Of a DNA stretch of 64,000 bases, positions 9,011-19,581 are shown one piece after another (the stretch's first letter is position 1; each line of letters opens with the position of its first letter). Position numbers and translations under genes: made by a program. The stretch comes from Tannerella sp. GTDB lineage: Bacteria; Bacteroidota; Bacteroidia; Bacteroidales; Tannerellaceae. Under the pieces are notes generated by a model, which searched no databases, was not told where the DNA came from, and was given only the letters and a program-made list of their open reading frames with translations. The DNA lies in NCBI GenBank assembly GCA_031276175.1, contig JAISNP010000048.1, positions 1 to 64,000 on the forward strand, read 5' to 3'.

Positions 9011-9166
9011 CGTCCGAAAGTATGCCTGCGAAAAACGCGAAAATGCGATTATTTGCCGCATAATCCGGCGGCATCGGATTACCAAACACAAATTCCGCTT
9101 TCTTTTCATTATTTATAATCTTTACTGCGCCGGTTTATGTTTTTTTATGCAGAGTTGCAGGGTGGA

Positions 9167-9191
9167 GCAAAGATATTTGCCATATCTTTGC
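9167..9191. promoter_or_regulatory. Mirror-image pair of -7 boxes (GCAAAGATAT-N5-ATATCTTTGC)
   Basis: 10-bp inverted repeat consisting of divergent TATCTTTG boxes; the forward one faces the 9480 gene. Confidence 0.6.
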
Positions 9192-9341
9192 GTTGAAAAT
9201 TGAGAGAGATTAATAGAGAGAATAAACGAGGGAACAAACGTTGTTGTCATGAACAGTAATGTGTTTCAAAATGGAATGTTTTTGTTCTATTTGTGTGAAT
9301 GTTTAGAGAGAGTGATAAGTGTCTGCGATGTCATTTTGATT

Positions 9342-9386
9342 ACTGCCGGCTTGGCTGAAAAAGCGAGCCGGGCAGTTCTTTTTTTT
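9342..9386 (+). terminator. Intrinsic terminator in the leader of the 9480 gene
   Basis: ACTGCCGGCTTGGCTGAAAAAGCGAGCCGGGCAGT hairpin followed by TTCTTTTTTTT. Confidence 0.85.
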
Positions 9387-9479
9387 CCCCGTAACTTCAT
9401 TTTTCTATCCGCGTCCGCGGTATTCGGTTTTCCCCAAAACAGTATCGTATTTATTCAATATTTTTTGTGTAACTAATTA

Positions 9480-12400
9480 ATGTATGGACAAATGAAACGC
9501 AAATTGAAATTTTTTGCAAGGGCGTTGCCGCAATTGCATCTCGAAAAGAACAGTCGGGCGGCATCCCGCTATGCCACGCTTCTTGTGGTTGCCCTTTTGA
9601 CTGTCGTAAAAGCGAACGCCGCGCGCGTGGGAGTGCCTGCCGGCGGAACGACGCTGACACAGGGAAGTACTGTCACCATCAGCAGTTCAACCTCTTTCCC
9701 TCTGAAAATTATGGCCGACGGCATTTATACTGTTGAAGGGAGCTACGGCGGCGACTACGGCCCGCCATGCGGTTATTCCGGCAGCGCCCTTTCGAGCGCG
9801 CAGGTGACGGAGCGCAAGACTCCGGCAATCGGCTCCGGGAATATGATAGATGTCGGCGCTTCCAATCACGGCATATATGTGGCATCCGGTCTTAAGAATG
9901 TGACTGTTATTTTGAAAAATGTCGGTCTTCAGACTACGGGAGCGTTCAACGCGGCTTTCGTCATTGACGGAGTCGATGCGGATAAGAATACAACGGCTGC
10001 AAGTTATCAGAACAATTCTAACGGCTCCAGTGTAATCATACGCCTTCCGGCAGGGACTAAAAGTTTTCTTTACAGCTGTCGCGGACAGAATGACGGCAAA
10101 CGTGCAGCCGTGGAAGTATGGAAAGGCAGCACGGTATATATTGAAGGCGAAGGCTCGCTTCTTGCGAAAACCGCCGTCTCCCGGTGTTATCAAAATATTT
10201 CTCCTCCACGTCGCCCCGATGCTTCAAAGCCCCAGGGGTCGCCATACTGGGACGGAACCGACGCATCTCTTTCCGAACAGGCTCAAAATGGAGGCGCTGC
10301 CGGTATTGGCGCCGGGGATATAGGCGGTAGCGGCGGCAATGTGGTAATACGCGGTAATCCCAAGGTAATTGCCATCGCCGGCGCTCACGGCGCAGGGATC
10401 GGCGGAGGATGGGGTGTGGCAGGTTCGTATCATTCCGATGTGCTGATCTACGGCGGTACGGTTGAATCGTGGGGCGGCGCTCACGGCGCAGGCATCGGCG
10501 GAGGCTGTGCCGGCGGCGACGGGTCTATTGTCGTGTTGCCTACCGCCAATGTATATTCCGCCAGTTACGACCCGGACAGAGCCATGCTGGGGCAGATGAA
10601 TAATGTGATTTATTTCGGTAATCCGGACGATTCGCGACTGGCGCTCTATACGGAAGACTACCGCGAGGTGGACATGTTTCTCGACATGAGTAAAAATGTA
10701 GCCGTGAGGGATGTGATCGAGCGACTGGGCGGCGGCATGAATCCCTCGTACCTGCCGCTGGGCAAAACGAGAGACAACTGGCCGGCCAACGACAACAACC
10801 AGCACAGACCCAACTACACGGACTGGGCGGCAACGACAAGTCCTGCCGTCGAACAAGGCTCCGGGAAGTACGTACTGCTGCTGAACGGAGGTTTCATCCC
10901 TTCGGGAATAAAGGTCGCTTTTCTTACCGCCGCCAAGACGGAGAAAAACCATTCCTACACCCCCGTGGTCACGACAAGCAATACGACGACTTATTTGAAT
11001 TATCTGACTACTACCGGAGGATTGTCTACATACGGTCTCGACTATCCCTCGCTTACCGACGGATACAACAACAATTCTCCGAGCGCTACGCACTATGCCT
11101 ATACGTCGCCTGCTTCACGGCCTGTGCCCCGTTTCGTGATGATTGCGCCGACCTATCTCCCCAGCGTATCGCTTACTCCGCTTACGGCGCCAAACCTGCA
11201 CGTAGGCTATCCCGTGACACATCCGAGTAATAAGATTACACTGAAAATAGGCAACTCCGGTAATCAAAAGCTCTACAATCCCCATATTACGATTACGGGA
11301 GACGATTACGAACTGATTTCAAGTCCCGGCACGCCGTTGCAGACGGCCGTCAATACGGCGCTTTCCGGTTTGCTCGCTTCCGATGCCGGCGGGCAATATA
11401 TTCCCGTGGGCGCATCATTTACCCTCGAACTGCGGCTGAAGGCAGGTAAAAATCCGGGGTCGTCGTACGACGGATGGATATTGTTCAGCGCAGACAATCT
11501 GCAGGATTTTCCCGTGCCGAAGCAATTCAACATCAATGTCCTCGACAAGTTCATGCTGCCCCCCGACCTTGAGATGGAAATGCCGACGGACACCGTCGTC
11601 AACGGGCCGTTCAAAATCCGCGCAAAATTTAAGAGCCAGACGGGCGTTTATCCGCACCCGGTAACCGATTTGCAGATCGGGAATATCTTTGTCGACTACG
11701 GTACGGTCACGGCCGTCACGGGAGATCCTGCGAAGGAAGGCCCGTCGGGATTCTTTTCCGACTGGATAATCGACATCACACCCAAGGCAGGCCTGCCCAA
11801 CGAAACGGCCATTTCGGTTGTCGTAAAACAAAACTCGGCCAAAGACTCGATAGGAGCAAATACCCGGACGGTATCGCAACCCAAGCGTGTGACTTTTAGC
11901 TCCAGAGGGCCGTACATATCATTCAGCGTAGCCGAAGGCAGCGTGCTTCCGTCGCTTGATACCATCCTGATATACGTCGACGGCAACGGCATCACGCCCA
12001 ACAAGCAGGACAGCGTATATATCGCCGGACATCAATTTACGGAGACGGGATGCGTGGATAGCCTGCGGAATCACTTTACGCTGAAACGGCTGCCTTCGAC
12101 GACGCTCGACATCGCTACGGCGGGGCAGTACGTACTGTCGGTCGTAAACAACAACTATCTGAAGATAGGCTCTCCCGTGCCCGTCGGATTCATGAACGGA
12201 AACTATGAATTGGACATACCGGGCAACTATATACACAACTACGACGGCAATTACCTGCCGAACACGACGCTGCACTTCAGCATCCAGATGCCGGAGATAC
12301 CCGACGGCGCCGGATTGGGAGGCGCTATCATTCCTTCCACGCTGAACGCTGCCGGCGGTCCCGTGCGGATATGGATATACGGCAAGCATCTGCTGGCTGC

Positions 12401-13835
12401 AAAGGGAAGGCTGGCTGTTGTATTACGCAACGCCATTCCCGGCTACACGGCCAATCACGAAATGTATGTCCCCTCCGCCGATTTTACGGACACCACGGCA
12501 TACGTCGACGTCGTCCTGCCGCCGAATCTCTCTACTTCGCCGCAAACGTACGACTTTACGATACGTCTGTACGGCCGGTTGCCGCTGACGGACATCAATC
12601 CCGATCTGAGGGCTACCGTCAATCCCACGACAGCTATCATCGACACGACGCAGACCGTGCAGGGACACAAGGCCGGGCTGCGGATATGGCCGCATACACA
12701 GTCGTTCGAAGGCGGAGCGATAGACTTCAGGCTGGTCGGCGAAAACCTGTTCCACCTCAATCTCGCGCCCAACAGTAATCTGAGGATACGTGTGAAAAAG
12801 AACGGCATGTATACGTCTGCCGTCATTCCCGTTTCCGTTCCCGCAACGCTGGGCGGCATCGTGATTCCGATGAACCGTGCCTTCACGACCGAAAAGAACC
12901 TTTCGCCCGGCAATCACGTATATGTCTTTGAGCTGTGGCACGACGTAGGCGGCACGCCGACGCCTGTTCCCGAATCCGGTTCGGGACTTCCGTACATTGC
13001 AGACAGCGTGACGGTGAAGTCCGGCCTCAACGACCTGACACAAACGCTCCGGAGCACGCATCACGTCGTATCCCAGCGTGTAGCCAATACGCCGCCCTCG
13101 GTAAGGGCCTGGCTCGTTCCGAAGCTCAACGCCATTGAGGTGCTCCGCAACTTCGGCCTGACGGTTTCGGAAAACGACATCATCTTTACCTCCTTCGATT
13201 CGGCAGTCGAAGGTACGGCAGCCGTCCCGAAGGGATGGAACGGGCATTTCACCTTTACATTGAAACTGCACACCGTGCCCGCCATAGAGATTACGCTCAA
13301 TACGGGCGAAATCGAGGCATTGCATACGCCTCCCGTGTCTATCATGCGCCAGGTGTTTCTGCCCGAAGCGAAGGGATACTTGACCGACCCGCCCACAGGA
13401 AAACATCATATCGAAAGCGGACGGGACTTTACGTTCTATCTTGTCCCCGTATCGGACGAGACGCGCATGATTGTCCCCAAAGTGACGACCGACCGCCTTA
13501 TCGGTTCCGACGCGGAGGGCGTCGTCATAGAGCGGAAGGAAGACGGGGCACACTATTTGGTGACGATCCGCGAGATTCGGGAATCCATCACGATATACAT
13601 CAATAAAGAATCCCCGGAAGCGAATGAAGACATAGCCTCAGGCAACGTATGGGGAGAGAAGGGCAAGCTGTGCATCCGTACCTCCGAACGCGGAGAAGCG
13701 CTCGTGTATAACGCCCTGGGGTCGCTCTTTACGACCGTTCCGCTGGAAGCGGGCGAGACGACTGCTGTGTCGCTGCCGGCAGGAATATACATCGTTTCGT
13801 TCCGAGGCGTAACCTGCAAGGCAATTGTCAGGTAA
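9480..13835 (+). CDS. Large secreted surface protein with Gly-rich carbohydrate-binding-like N-terminal repeats and T9SS type A sorting domain
   Basis: GAGIGGG repeats; C-terminus GKLCIRTSERGEALVYNALGSLF...LPAGIYIVSFRGVTCKAIVR. Alternative start at 9492. Confidence 0.85.
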   Translation: MYGQMKRKLKFFARALPQLHLEKNSRAASRYATLLVVALLTVVKANAARVGVPAGGTTLTQGSTVTISSSTSFPLKIMADGIYTVEGSYGGDYGPPCGYSGSALSSAQVTERKTPAIGSGNMIDVGASNHGIYVASGLKNVTVILKNVGLQTTGAFNAAFVIDGVDADKNTTAASYQNNSNGSSVIIRLPAGTKSFLYSCRGQNDGKRAAVEVWKGSTVYIEGEGSLLAKTAVSRCYQNISPPRRPDASKPQGSPYWDGTDASLSEQAQNGGAAGIGAGDIGGSGGNVVIRGNPKVIAIAGAHGAGIGGGWGVAGSYHSDVLIYGGTVESWGGAHGAGIGGGCAGGDGSIVVLPTANVYSASYDPDRAMLGQMNNVIYFGNPDDSRLALYTEDYREVDMFLDMSKNVAVRDVIERLGGGMNPSYLPLGKTRDNWPANDNNQHRPNYTDWAATTSPAVEQGSGKYVLLLNGGFIPSGIKVAFLTAAKTEKNHSYTPVVTTSNTTTYLNYLTTTGGLSTYGLDYPSLTDGYNNNSPSATHYAYTSPASRPVPRFVMIAPTYLPSVSLTPLTAPNLHVGYPVTHPSNKITLKIGNSGNQKLYNPHITITGDDYELISSPGTPLQTAVNTALSGLLASDAGGQYIPVGASFTLELRLKAGKNPGSSYDGWILFSADNLQDFPVPKQFNINVLDKFMLPPDLEMEMPTDTVVNGPFKIRAKFKSQTGVYPHPVTDLQIGNIFVDYGTVTAVTGDPAKEGPSGFFSDWIIDITPKAGLPNETAISVVVKQNSAKDSIGANTRTVSQPKRVTFSSRGPYISFSVAEGSVLPSLDTILIYVDGNGITPNKQDSVYIAGHQFTETGCVDSLRNHFTLKRLPSTTLDIATAGQYVLSVVNNNYLKIGSPVPVGFMNGNYELDIPGNYIHNYDGNYLPNTTLHFSIQMPEIPDGAGLGGAIIPSTLNAAGGPVRIWIYGKHLLAAKGRLAVVLRNAIPGYTANHEMYVPSADFTDTTAYVDVVLPPNLSTSPQTYDFTIRLYGRLPLTDINPDLRATVNPTTAIIDTTQTVQGHKAGLRIWPHTQSFEGGAIDFRLVGENLFHLNLAPNSNLRIRVKKNGMYTSAVIPVSVPATLGGIVIPMNRAFTTEKNLSPGNHVYVFELWHDVGGTPTPVPESGSGLPYIADSVTVKSGLNDLTQTLRSTHHVVSQRVANTPPSVRAWLVPKLNAIEVLRNFGLTVSENDIIFTSFDSAVEGTAAVPKGWNGHFTFTLKLHTVPAIEITLNTGEIEALHTPPVSIMRQVFLPEAKGYLTDPPTGKHHIESGRDFTFYLVPVSDETRMIVPKVTTDRLIGSDAEGVVIERKEDGAHYLVTIREIRESITIYINKESPEANEDIASGNVWGEKGKLCIRTSERGEALVYNALGSLFTTVPLEAGETTAVSLPAGIYIVSFRGVTCKAIVR

Positions 13836-13871
13836 TTAAAATCAATATCTCAATCATAAATTAAAACAGAC

Positions 13872-16800
13872 ATGAAATCAATATTATTTATACTGTTCGG
13901 CAAGCGGGAACGCATCTCTTTCGTACTTGCGACCGCCGTCATGCTTGCCGCATCCGTGCTGCCGTCCGTTGCCCAGAATCTGGGCAGCATCGGACAGGCG
14001 ATCAAAGCCGCCGCACCTTACAATACCGTATATTTCGGTATTTATCCGCAAACCTTCTTCGAGACGGTGCTCGAAGCCAGGGAGCATCTGCCCGCGCCGC
14101 TGGATCCGGCCGGGCCGTTTGTCGTCGTCGCTTCGGACAATCAGAAGCTGAACGGCGGAGCGCTGTCTTTCGGCAAACCGCCGGGAGGACAGGCGAGCAT
14201 CATGTATGCAGAGCCGTTGAAATGGCAGATCGTGAAGGACGACGCGGAAGGCTTCCTGCTGTTTACGGACGGCAACGTGGATGTACATGCATATAACAGC
14301 CCAGCTACGAATCCGTCGTGGAACGGGACGTGGGAAAAGGCTTCGATACGCGACTGGCTCTCGTCGGGTTTCCTGAACGGGCACAGCTCCGACTCAATAC
14401 CGCCGGTATACCGCGCGGCGCTGACTTCGTATCCTTCGGGCAATCCGGGGCAGTACAATCATTTGATAGGATTGACGTATCCTCATTCCGACTTGCCCTC
14501 GCCGCCGGCGGGATCGACCACCACCGTGTGGAATGCTGCGGGCAACGCCGTACGGACGGATTTCTTCACTGCGGCGGAGAAAGATGCCATCGTGCCGTCG
14601 CTTCTGACGAATCCGACCTTCGGAGCCAATCCCGACAATGTGAACACGACGGACAAGATATTCCTGCCCGCCGCAGACATGGTTGAAGCCGTATATCCCA
14701 ACGGCGCAGACCGTAAAAGCGTGAACACGCGGTATGTGATGGCGTATGCAAACACTACTTCGGCGCCCGAAGGCGACGACTGGCTGACGCGCACGCACAG
14801 CACGGCGCCGTTTCCCGGATATGTGACGCAAATCGCACGAAACACTGGCACGCCAAGCCCCGGCGCCGCCGTTACGCGAAAGCCTGTTCGACCGGCGCTG
14901 CATCTCAACCGCAACAGGGTGCTGATGGTATCGCAAAGTAAGCCCGGAGGCGTGAGCACGTCGTTCACCGCCACATCGTTTGCCCCTTCCGGCACGCTTA
15001 AGCTCACGCTTACCGATAATGCGATGCCCTCGTTCACGGCAACCGCCGGCACATCGGCGGTAGATGGATATATACCCGTAACCGGCACCCTTTCGCTACA
15101 GTGCAGCGGCGGCAAAAGCGGCGCAAATTCTTATATATCCTGCCTGCTCGAAGACAGGACGGGAATCAGGTACTACACCAGGGCGGCGGCCTGTACGGGT
15201 TCGGCAACGACGGTCAATCTCAATTTCACCGGCGTGGCGGCGGGCACGTACACGATGAAAGTGTTCAACGAAATCGCCGATCCTTCCGGCAAGCCCGACT
15301 ATGCCTGCACTCCCGTACTGTTCGACATATACATGGCGGGCGGGCCGCTTACGGCGCCGAAGATTGCGGACGGCACGCTTTCTCACGGATTCACGGGGCG
15401 GAAGTACATTGATACGGTAGAACTTTCCGTGCCCGGTTCGCCCGCGCCCTCATTCATCCTGAGCAGCGGCTCGCTGCCTCCGGACCTCTCGCTGAATCCG
15501 GCTACAGGCAGAATATCCGGCATACCGGCTTCCGGTCACGCAGGAAACTATACCTTCACCGTCAGGGCAAAGAATCCGGCCGGATACGACGAAAAACAGT
15601 TCACCCTTATGGTGAGCGAAATCGTGCCGCCGGTAATCGTCACCACGCAGGCCGCGCTGGAGGCCGTCGACTCGGCAAAGGGATACCTCACCATGCCGTA
15701 CGTTTTCCGCTTCAAGCTGAAGGCGGGTACGGGGATGCCTTCGGTGAAGTTTTACAAGACTGCCGGCAACCTGCCGACCGGGCTGACGCTCGAAGCGGAC
15801 GGCACGCTGCACGGCGTGCCCCTCACCGTCGAAACGCAGAACTTTACGATATGCGCCGAAACGGAGGGGACGTATGACTACCAATCGTTCTCGATTTCGA
15901 TACTCACCTCTTCGGCCAACCCGATACTGCCGTACTTCGTCACACAAGATCTCGGCACGTCGGCGCAGGTGAAAGAAAACTCCCCCTTTGCCGATACCGC
16001 CATACAGGTCACCGGCAGCCAGTATATTCATATCCTCTACGACCCGTCGACATTCCCCACCGGGATAGCCTTCGACCCGTCGACAAGGAAAATACTCGGT
16101 ACCCCCATACAGGGCACGGCCGGCACGTACCGGCTGCACCTGTGGGCCAAGAACCCGGCCACCAAGCCGACCAGCCCTTCCGGCCCCGATTCGACAGGCA
16201 TTATGTACACCCTCACCGTCGTAGCCGCCGACGTGCCGCTAATCCTCACCCCGCCGATGCTGCCGCCCGCTCCGCAGGGACAGTTTTATACCACCGACAT
16301 CAAGACGGACAAGCCCGCCGCGCTGAGACGTAACGGGGGAATACTGCCGCCGGGCATGACGTTCGACCCCGTATCGGGGCAACTGTCAGGTACTCCGGTC
16401 AACGCAGGCACTTATATCTTTACGATAGAAGCCTCCAATGCCGAAGGCGCATCGAACCGCTCGTTCACCATCGCCGTACAGTCCCCCTCGCCCCCGCCGG
16501 TCATCGACGCAATCACGCTGCCGGACGGCACGGCAGGCGAAGCCTACGTCGGGGCAACCGTCACGGCCACCAACAGCCCCACCTCGTGGGGATGGTCAGG
16601 CGCGCCTCCGGGACTGTCGCTCAGTCGCGACGGCATCATCAGCGGAATACCTGAGGCCGACGGCGTCTTCCGCCTCCACTTCGTCGCCGCAAACGCATGG
16701 GGCGTCTCCGTAAGCCATCCGGTAAACATCACCATACACCGGTCGCCGCTGAGCGTCCCGCCGGTCTTTGCCAAATTCCTTTCGGACGGCATCGCAGGCA

Positions 16801-17513
16801 CGGCCTATCACGAGAAGGTATACGTCTTCACCCGTCCCGACATAAAATGGACCATGGAAGGCGGCGCCCTGCCTGCCGGCCTGACCTTTAAAGACGGCAT
16901 CGTAGGCGGTACGCCCGCCGCAGAAGGCAAATACAACATCACCGTCAAGGCAAGCAGCACGGCCGGCAAGTTTGTGCCCGTCACGCAAAACCTGACCCTG
17001 TGGATCATGTCCTTCGCACATGAATACCGTTCGCGGAAAATATTGCTCCACCCCGTACCCGGAATGACCGTCGCCCCCGCACCGGACATCTACTACGTGA
17101 AGAGCGGCGACGACTTCACCTTCGTCCTCACGCCCGACGACCCGCACGCCGGCGCGCCCGCGATAACCACAAGCCGCCTGCTCGTGCCCGACTCCGTCGG
17201 AGTAACCGTGACGCCCGACAGCAGCGGACTTTCGTACACCGTGGTCGTGCACGAAATACGCGAAGAAACGGACATCCGCGTGATCCCGTCCGCAAACACG
17301 CCCGTCAAAAGCGCAACACGGATATGGAGCGCCGCAGGACGCCTCTACATATACGCCCCGGCAGCAACCGAAGTGAAAATATACAGCATCGCCGGCAACC
17401 CGCTGAAAACAATAGCCGCCGAAGCAGGACTCACCACCGTAGCCGGCCTGCACCCAGGACTGTATATAGTAGAATCGGAAAATAAAACCGTACAAAAAGT
17501 ACTCCTGAAATAA
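13872..17513 (+). CDS. Large secreted protein with multiple putative Ig (He_PIG-like) domains and T9SS-type C-terminus
   Basis: Repeated LPxGLxLxxxGxISGxP...GxYxFTV motifs; C-terminus EVKIYSIAGNPLKTI...LHPGLYIVESENKTVQKVLLK. Confidence 0.88.
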   Translation: MKSILFILFGKRERISFVLATAVMLAASVLPSVAQNLGSIGQAIKAAAPYNTVYFGIYPQTFFETVLEAREHLPAPLDPAGPFVVVASDNQKLNGGALSFGKPPGGQASIMYAEPLKWQIVKDDAEGFLLFTDGNVDVHAYNSPATNPSWNGTWEKASIRDWLSSGFLNGHSSDSIPPVYRAALTSYPSGNPGQYNHLIGLTYPHSDLPSPPAGSTTTVWNAAGNAVRTDFFTAAEKDAIVPSLLTNPTFGANPDNVNTTDKIFLPAADMVEAVYPNGADRKSVNTRYVMAYANTTSAPEGDDWLTRTHSTAPFPGYVTQIARNTGTPSPGAAVTRKPVRPALHLNRNRVLMVSQSKPGGVSTSFTATSFAPSGTLKLTLTDNAMPSFTATAGTSAVDGYIPVTGTLSLQCSGGKSGANSYISCLLEDRTGIRYYTRAAACTGSATTVNLNFTGVAAGTYTMKVFNEIADPSGKPDYACTPVLFDIYMAGGPLTAPKIADGTLSHGFTGRKYIDTVELSVPGSPAPSFILSSGSLPPDLSLNPATGRISGIPASGHAGNYTFTVRAKNPAGYDEKQFTLMVSEIVPPVIVTTQAALEAVDSAKGYLTMPYVFRFKLKAGTGMPSVKFYKTAGNLPTGLTLEADGTLHGVPLTVETQNFTICAETEGTYDYQSFSISILTSSANPILPYFVTQDLGTSAQVKENSPFADTAIQVTGSQYIHILYDPSTFPTGIAFDPSTRKILGTPIQGTAGTYRLHLWAKNPATKPTSPSGPDSTGIMYTLTVVAADVPLILTPPMLPPAPQGQFYTTDIKTDKPAALRRNGGILPPGMTFDPVSGQLSGTPVNAGTYIFTIEASNAEGASNRSFTIAVQSPSPPPVIDAITLPDGTAGEAYVGATVTATNSPTSWGWSGAPPGLSLSRDGIISGIPEADGVFRLHFVAANAWGVSVSHPVNITIHRSPLSVPPVFAKFLSDGIAGTAYHEKVYVFTRPDIKWTMEGGALPAGLTFKDGIVGGTPAAEGKYNITVKASSTAGKFVPVTQNLTLWIMSFAHEYRSRKILLHPVPGMTVAPAPDIYYVKSGDDFTFVLTPDDPHAGAPAITTSRLLVPDSVGVTVTPDSSGLSYTVVVHEIREETDIRVIPSANTPVKSATRIWSAAGRLYIYAPAATEVKIYSIAGNPLKTIAAEAGLTTVAGLHPGLYIVESENKTVQKVLLK

Positions 17514-17545
17514 AACCCTGCGCACCGTCTCGACGGATGCCGGAC

Positions 17546-17599
17546 ATTGCAGGATTTCCCGTAAAAAGCGCATCTGCGCCCGGTGGGGAATCCTGCAAT
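17546..17599 (+). terminator. Stem-loop terminator downstream of the 13872 gene
   Basis: ATTGCAGGATTTCCC ... GGGGAATCCTGCAAT inverted repeat with inner GCGCATCTGCGC hairpin. Confidence 0.65.
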
Positions 17600-17782
17600 T
17601 TGTTTAACCCAACCGCGAGGTTGGAAAACCCAACCGCGCAGGAGAAAGGCGCGCCCTGCCCTGCCGCTCCCGCGTCGCCTGAAAGGCGTGCGTGAGAATC
17701 TGCGGAGCGAGCGCCTTCATCCGTGCGCCGGACACGTGCGGTTCGGCGAAATTCGCGTATCTTTGCGAAAACAATTACAGGT

Positions 17783-19510
17783 ATGGAAACAAAAACATTC
17801 AAACGCCTGCCCTACGGCAATTCCGATTTTAAAGACATCATGCTCTCAAACTATGCTTACGTGGACAAAACGCGGTATATCGAAATGCTGGAGGCGGAGT
17901 CGAACCGCAACCAGTTCTTCATCCGCCCGCGCAAGTTCGGGAAGAGCCTGTTTTTTACCACCCTGCTGTATTACTACGACCTCAGGGAAGCGGAGAATTT
18001 CGACCGCCTGTTCGGCAGCCTGTACATCGGCCGGCATCCGACGCCGGAAAGAAACGCATATGCCGTGATGAAATTCGACTTTTCGGGAATGGATACTTCG
18101 AGCGAAGAGGATTTCCGAATCTCGTTCTCAAGAAATGTGCAGAATACGGTACGCCTGTTTTTCCGTCTCTACCGGGATTCTTTTTCGGAACCGGACAATT
18201 ACGTCTGCCGGATTGATGCGCAGAATCCCGGAGTGGAAGCCATCGACCTGGCATTCGACGCAGCGACAGCCGACGGAGTAAAGCTCTTCATCATCATAGA
18301 CGAATACGACCATTTCGCCAACGACCTCATCGCGATGGGCAACCGGCTGGGAAAGGACATGTACCGGGCGATGGTAGCCGCCAACGGTCTGGTGCGCGAC
18401 TTCTATGAGCGGATAAAGATGGCGGCCAAAACCTCCATCGTGCACCGGACGTTCATCACGGGCGTTTCGCCGGTAATGCTCGACGACCTGACAAGCGGGT
18501 ACAACATCGCCACGATTCTTACGCTCAACCCGAAATACAACGAGATGATGGGCTTCACGCAGGCGGAGGTGGAACGGCTGATGACGGAAACGGGCGTCGA
18601 CCCGGCAATGATCTGCGTGGACATGGAAGCGTACTACAACGGCTACCTGTTTCATCCCGACGGCGAAAACCGCGTCTATAATCCCACGATGGTGCTGTAC
18701 TTCTTCGAGCAGTTGCGCTCTTTCGGGAAAGTGCCCGAAAACATCGTCGACCAGAACCTGAAAACGGACTACGGCCGCCTGCGCCGCCTCGTGCAGCACG
18801 AGGATAACAGAGAGACGCTGATCGGAATCATGAAGAAGGACGGCATCGTGTCCGAAGTACTGGAGAAATTCTCCATCGACCGGATGAACGACGGCCGCTA
18901 CTTCGTGTCGCTACTGTTCTACATGGGGCTGCTGACCGTCCGGGAGAGGCAGCTCACGGGCATATCGCTGTGCATCCCTAACTACTCGATCCGGACGCTG
19001 TACTGGGAATACCTCTCGGAACTGGCGGCAGAAACTTCGCCGGACATGCAGGTAGAATACCGCCCGCTGAACGACGCAATCGTAGCCCTGGCGATGGAAG
19101 GCAACCTGCCGGGCTTCATCCGCTACGTGTCTGAAAAAGCCTTCTCCAAGCTTTCCGACCGCGACCTCCGCCGCTTCGACGAGAAGTATATCCAAATCCT
19201 GCTGCTGGCCTACCTGTTCATGAGCAAAATATACGTGCCGATGAGCGAGTACGAGACCGTCCCCGGACATGCGGACATATACCTCCAGCGCCATCCCTTG
19301 CTGCCGCAGGTACGCTACGAGTGGATTATGGAACTGAAGTACTGCAAGGCTACGGCCACGGAAGCGGAAATCGCAGCCCGGCGGGACAGAGCGGTCGAAC
19401 AGGTGCGTGAATACATCCGCGCGCACCGCATGGAAAGCCGCGTCGACCTGAAGGCGGCAGCAATCGTCTTCATCGGGAAAGACAGATTCGAAATCACCGA
19501 AGTATCATAA
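17783..19510 (+). CDS. AAA-ATPase-like / PD-(D/E)XK nuclease superfamily protein
   Basis: LPYGNSDFKDIMLSNYAYVDKTRYI...FIRPRKFGKSLFFTTL; IDEYDHF; C-terminal ELKYCKA. TATCTTTG at 17758-17765 just upstream. Confidence 0.88.
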   Translation: METKTFKRLPYGNSDFKDIMLSNYAYVDKTRYIEMLEAESNRNQFFIRPRKFGKSLFFTTLLYYYDLREAENFDRLFGSLYIGRHPTPERNAYAVMKFDFSGMDTSSEEDFRISFSRNVQNTVRLFFRLYRDSFSEPDNYVCRIDAQNPGVEAIDLAFDAATADGVKLFIIIDEYDHFANDLIAMGNRLGKDMYRAMVAANGLVRDFYERIKMAAKTSIVHRTFITGVSPVMLDDLTSGYNIATILTLNPKYNEMMGFTQAEVERLMTETGVDPAMICVDMEAYYNGYLFHPDGENRVYNPTMVLYFFEQLRSFGKVPENIVDQNLKTDYGRLRRLVQHEDNRETLIGIMKKDGIVSEVLEKFSIDRMNDGRYFVSLLFYMGLLTVRERQLTGISLCIPNYSIRTLYWEYLSELAAETSPDMQVEYRPLNDAIVALAMEGNLPGFIRYVSEKAFSKLSDRDLRRFDEKYIQILLLAYLFMSKIYVPMSEYETVPGHADIYLQRHPLLPQVRYEWIMELKYCKATATEAEIAARRDRAVEQVREYIRAHRMESRVDLKAAAIVFIGKDRFEITEVS

Positions 19511-19581
19511 ATACGGAAAGATTATCACCGGAAACGAAGCGCCGTTCCGTCCCCCCGGCGACGGGCGGACTTGCGTACGGA

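Noticed and set aside
8765-9085. TAATCCGAT inverted repeat flanking array 2, as possible MITE ends
   Set aside because: Only about 9 bp and no target duplication found; too short to call a mobile element.
8626-9203. Overlapping ORFs in several frames across 8626-9203 (145, 138, 94, 75, 74, 70 aa)
   Set aside because: A 21-bp tandem array keeps many frames open; the products are pure heptapeptide repeats (AHVYAIR, VRTNGVN and similar), best read as noncoding repeat.
12423-13553. 376-aa minus-strand ORF
   Set aside because: Antisense to the 1,451-aa T9SS protein; no recognisable domain and GC-skewed composition typical of shadow ORFs.
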